Below are positions 13,018-13,655 of a DNA stretch of 13,655 bases, piece after piece. The first letter of the stretch is position 1, and each line of letters opens with the position of its first letter. Below the pieces are notes generated by a model that saw only the letters and a list, made by a program, of their open reading frames with translations, searched no databases and was not told where the DNA came from. The translations under genes were made by a program, and so were the position numbers. The stretch is from NCBI GenBank assembly GCA_021789735.1, contig JAJYJB010000068.1, positions 1 to 13,655 of the forward strand, written 5' to 3'. Source of the DNA: Nitrospirota bacterium. GTDB lineage: Bacteria > Nitrospirota > Thermodesulfovibrionia > Thermodesulfovibrionales > JdFR-88.

Positions 13018-13653
13018 TCAGATGTCGTTTGATGGGCAGATATTAAAAAGGCCGCATTCACTGTGCTTTGGCGCGCGGGCGGTGCAGATGCGCCGCCCGT
13101 GGAGGATAAGCATGTGCGAGAGGTCAGCCCACCTCTCGCGCGGCGTTATGTTCATGAGGTCCTGCTCTATCTTCACCGGGTCCGTTTTTGTTGTAAGCCC
13201 AAGCCTTTGAGAGAGCCTTTTTACGTGGGTGTCCACGGCTATGCCCTCGTTCTTTCCGTACACGTTCGAAAGCACTATGTTTGCCGTTTTCCTTGCGACC
13301 CCCGGCAGCTCGATGAGCGCAGCCATTGTGTCGGGCACCTTGCCTCGGTGCTTCTCGATCAATATCTTCGCGCAGGCCTTTATGTTTTTTGCCTTGTTGT
13401 GGTAAAAGTTGATCCCCATAACCATCTTTTCTATCTCTTCCACCGGGGCTTCCGCGAAATCCTTTACGGTTTTGAATTTCCTGAAAAGCTTTTCGGTGGC
13501 CCTGTTGACGCTTGCGTCCGTGGCCTGGGCGGAGAGTATCGTTGCCGCCAGGAGCTCAAACGGGGTCTTGTAGACAAGCTCGGTCCGCGGAGATGGGTAC
13601 AGCCTTTCAAGCCTTTTCATGATCTCAAGCATGCGCTCCCGGTTTCCGAACAT
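13018..13653 (-). CDS. nth: Endonuclease III (DNA glycosylase/AP lyase) with altered Fe-S loop
   Basis: Nth removes oxidised pyrimidines and cleaves at abasic sites in base excision repair. The 211-residue product has the family's usual length, LSAQATD (40-46), the helix-hairpin-helix LPGVARKTAN (116-125) with catalytic Lys122, and AVDTHV with catalytic Asp141. The C-terminal loop that normally binds [4Fe-4S] through C-x6-C-x2-C-x5-C reads Cys190-x6-His197-x2-Cys200-x5-Cys206, so the second Cys is His (codon CAC). The N-terminus aligns well with E. coli Nth from residue 1, but the ATG is 2 nt from the window edge, so an upstream start cannot be excluded. It appears to be a separate unit from the lipid A cluster. 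Confidence 0.94.
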   Translation of the reverse strand: MFGNRERMLEIMKRLERLYPSPRTELVYKTPFELLAATILSAQATDASVNRATEKLFRKFKTVKDFAEAPVEEIEKMVMGINFYHNKAKNIKACAKILIEKHRGKVPDTMAALIELPGVARKTANIVLSNVYGKNEGIAVDTHVKRLSQRLGLTTKTDPVKIEQDLMNITPRERWADLSHMLILHGRRICTARAPKHSECGLFNICPSNDI

Positions 13654-13655
13654 TT

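Noticed and set aside
12774..13061. 95-codon minus-strand frame across the nth-gnnA spacer
   Set aside because: It overlaps the nth 3' end in another frame and runs through the palindromic repeats. No domain or Shine-Dalgarno was found.
1..13655. CRISPR arrays, tRNA or rRNA genes, intact IS elements
   Set aside because: No regularly spaced direct repeats, no cloverleaf-like sequences and no complete transposase with terminal repeats were seen.

Overview
The window suggests a Gram-negative bacterium of moderately high G+C content with lipopolysaccharide and an iron or redox oriented physiology. It carries lpxB, waaA and lpxK, a bacterioferritin and a desulforedoxin-like protein. A Nitrospirota- or Desulfobacterota-like lineage fits the gene set and the lipid A gene order. 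That assignment is inference, because no rRNA or other phylogenetic marker is present. All genes except the first are on the minus strand. No tRNA, rRNA, CRISPR array or intact mobile element was seen.

Layout from left to right: (1) 38-459 holds a small secreted TPR protein whose second TPR appears frameshifted, followed by a short transposase remnant (about 543-650) and a strong GC-rich terminator (662-692). (2) 695-1003 (minus) encodes a Lys/Ala/Pro-rich, histone H1-like tail joined to a desulforedoxin-type Cys4 knuckle. (3) 1129-4376 (minus) is a three-gene export operon: HlyD-type adaptor, ABC ATPase and ABC-2 permease. It has a good sigma70-type promoter whose predicted +1 falls on the GTG start codon. 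(4) 4521-4985 (minus) is a canonical bacterioferritin with its own promoter and a strong terminator. (5) 5093-6544 (minus) is an FAD-dependent dehydrogenase of the poorly characterised COG2509 type. (6) 6662-7060 (minus) is YjbQ/UPF0047. (7) 7119-12781 (minus) is a lipid A cluster transcribed gnnA-gnnB-lpxB-waaA-[structured spacer]-lpxK. (8) 13018-13653 (minus) is endonuclease III, separated from gnnA by a spacer rich in inverted repeats.

How the genes work together: GnnA and GnnB probably convert UDP-GlcNAc to its 3-amino analogue, so the lipid A would carry an amide-linked acyl chain at position 3. LpxB joins the two sugars, LpxK adds the 4'-phosphate and WaaA adds Kdo. Between waaA and lpxK lies a 144-nt segment bounded by perfect 12-bp inverted repeats that can fold into a long multi-stem structure. 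It is my best candidate for an undescribed element (structured RNA, attenuator or small palindromic insertion). Other points worth attention are the H1-tail/desulforedoxin fusion, the Cys-to-His change in the Fe-S loop of endonuclease III, and possible leaderless GTG starts for the HlyD gene and lpxK.
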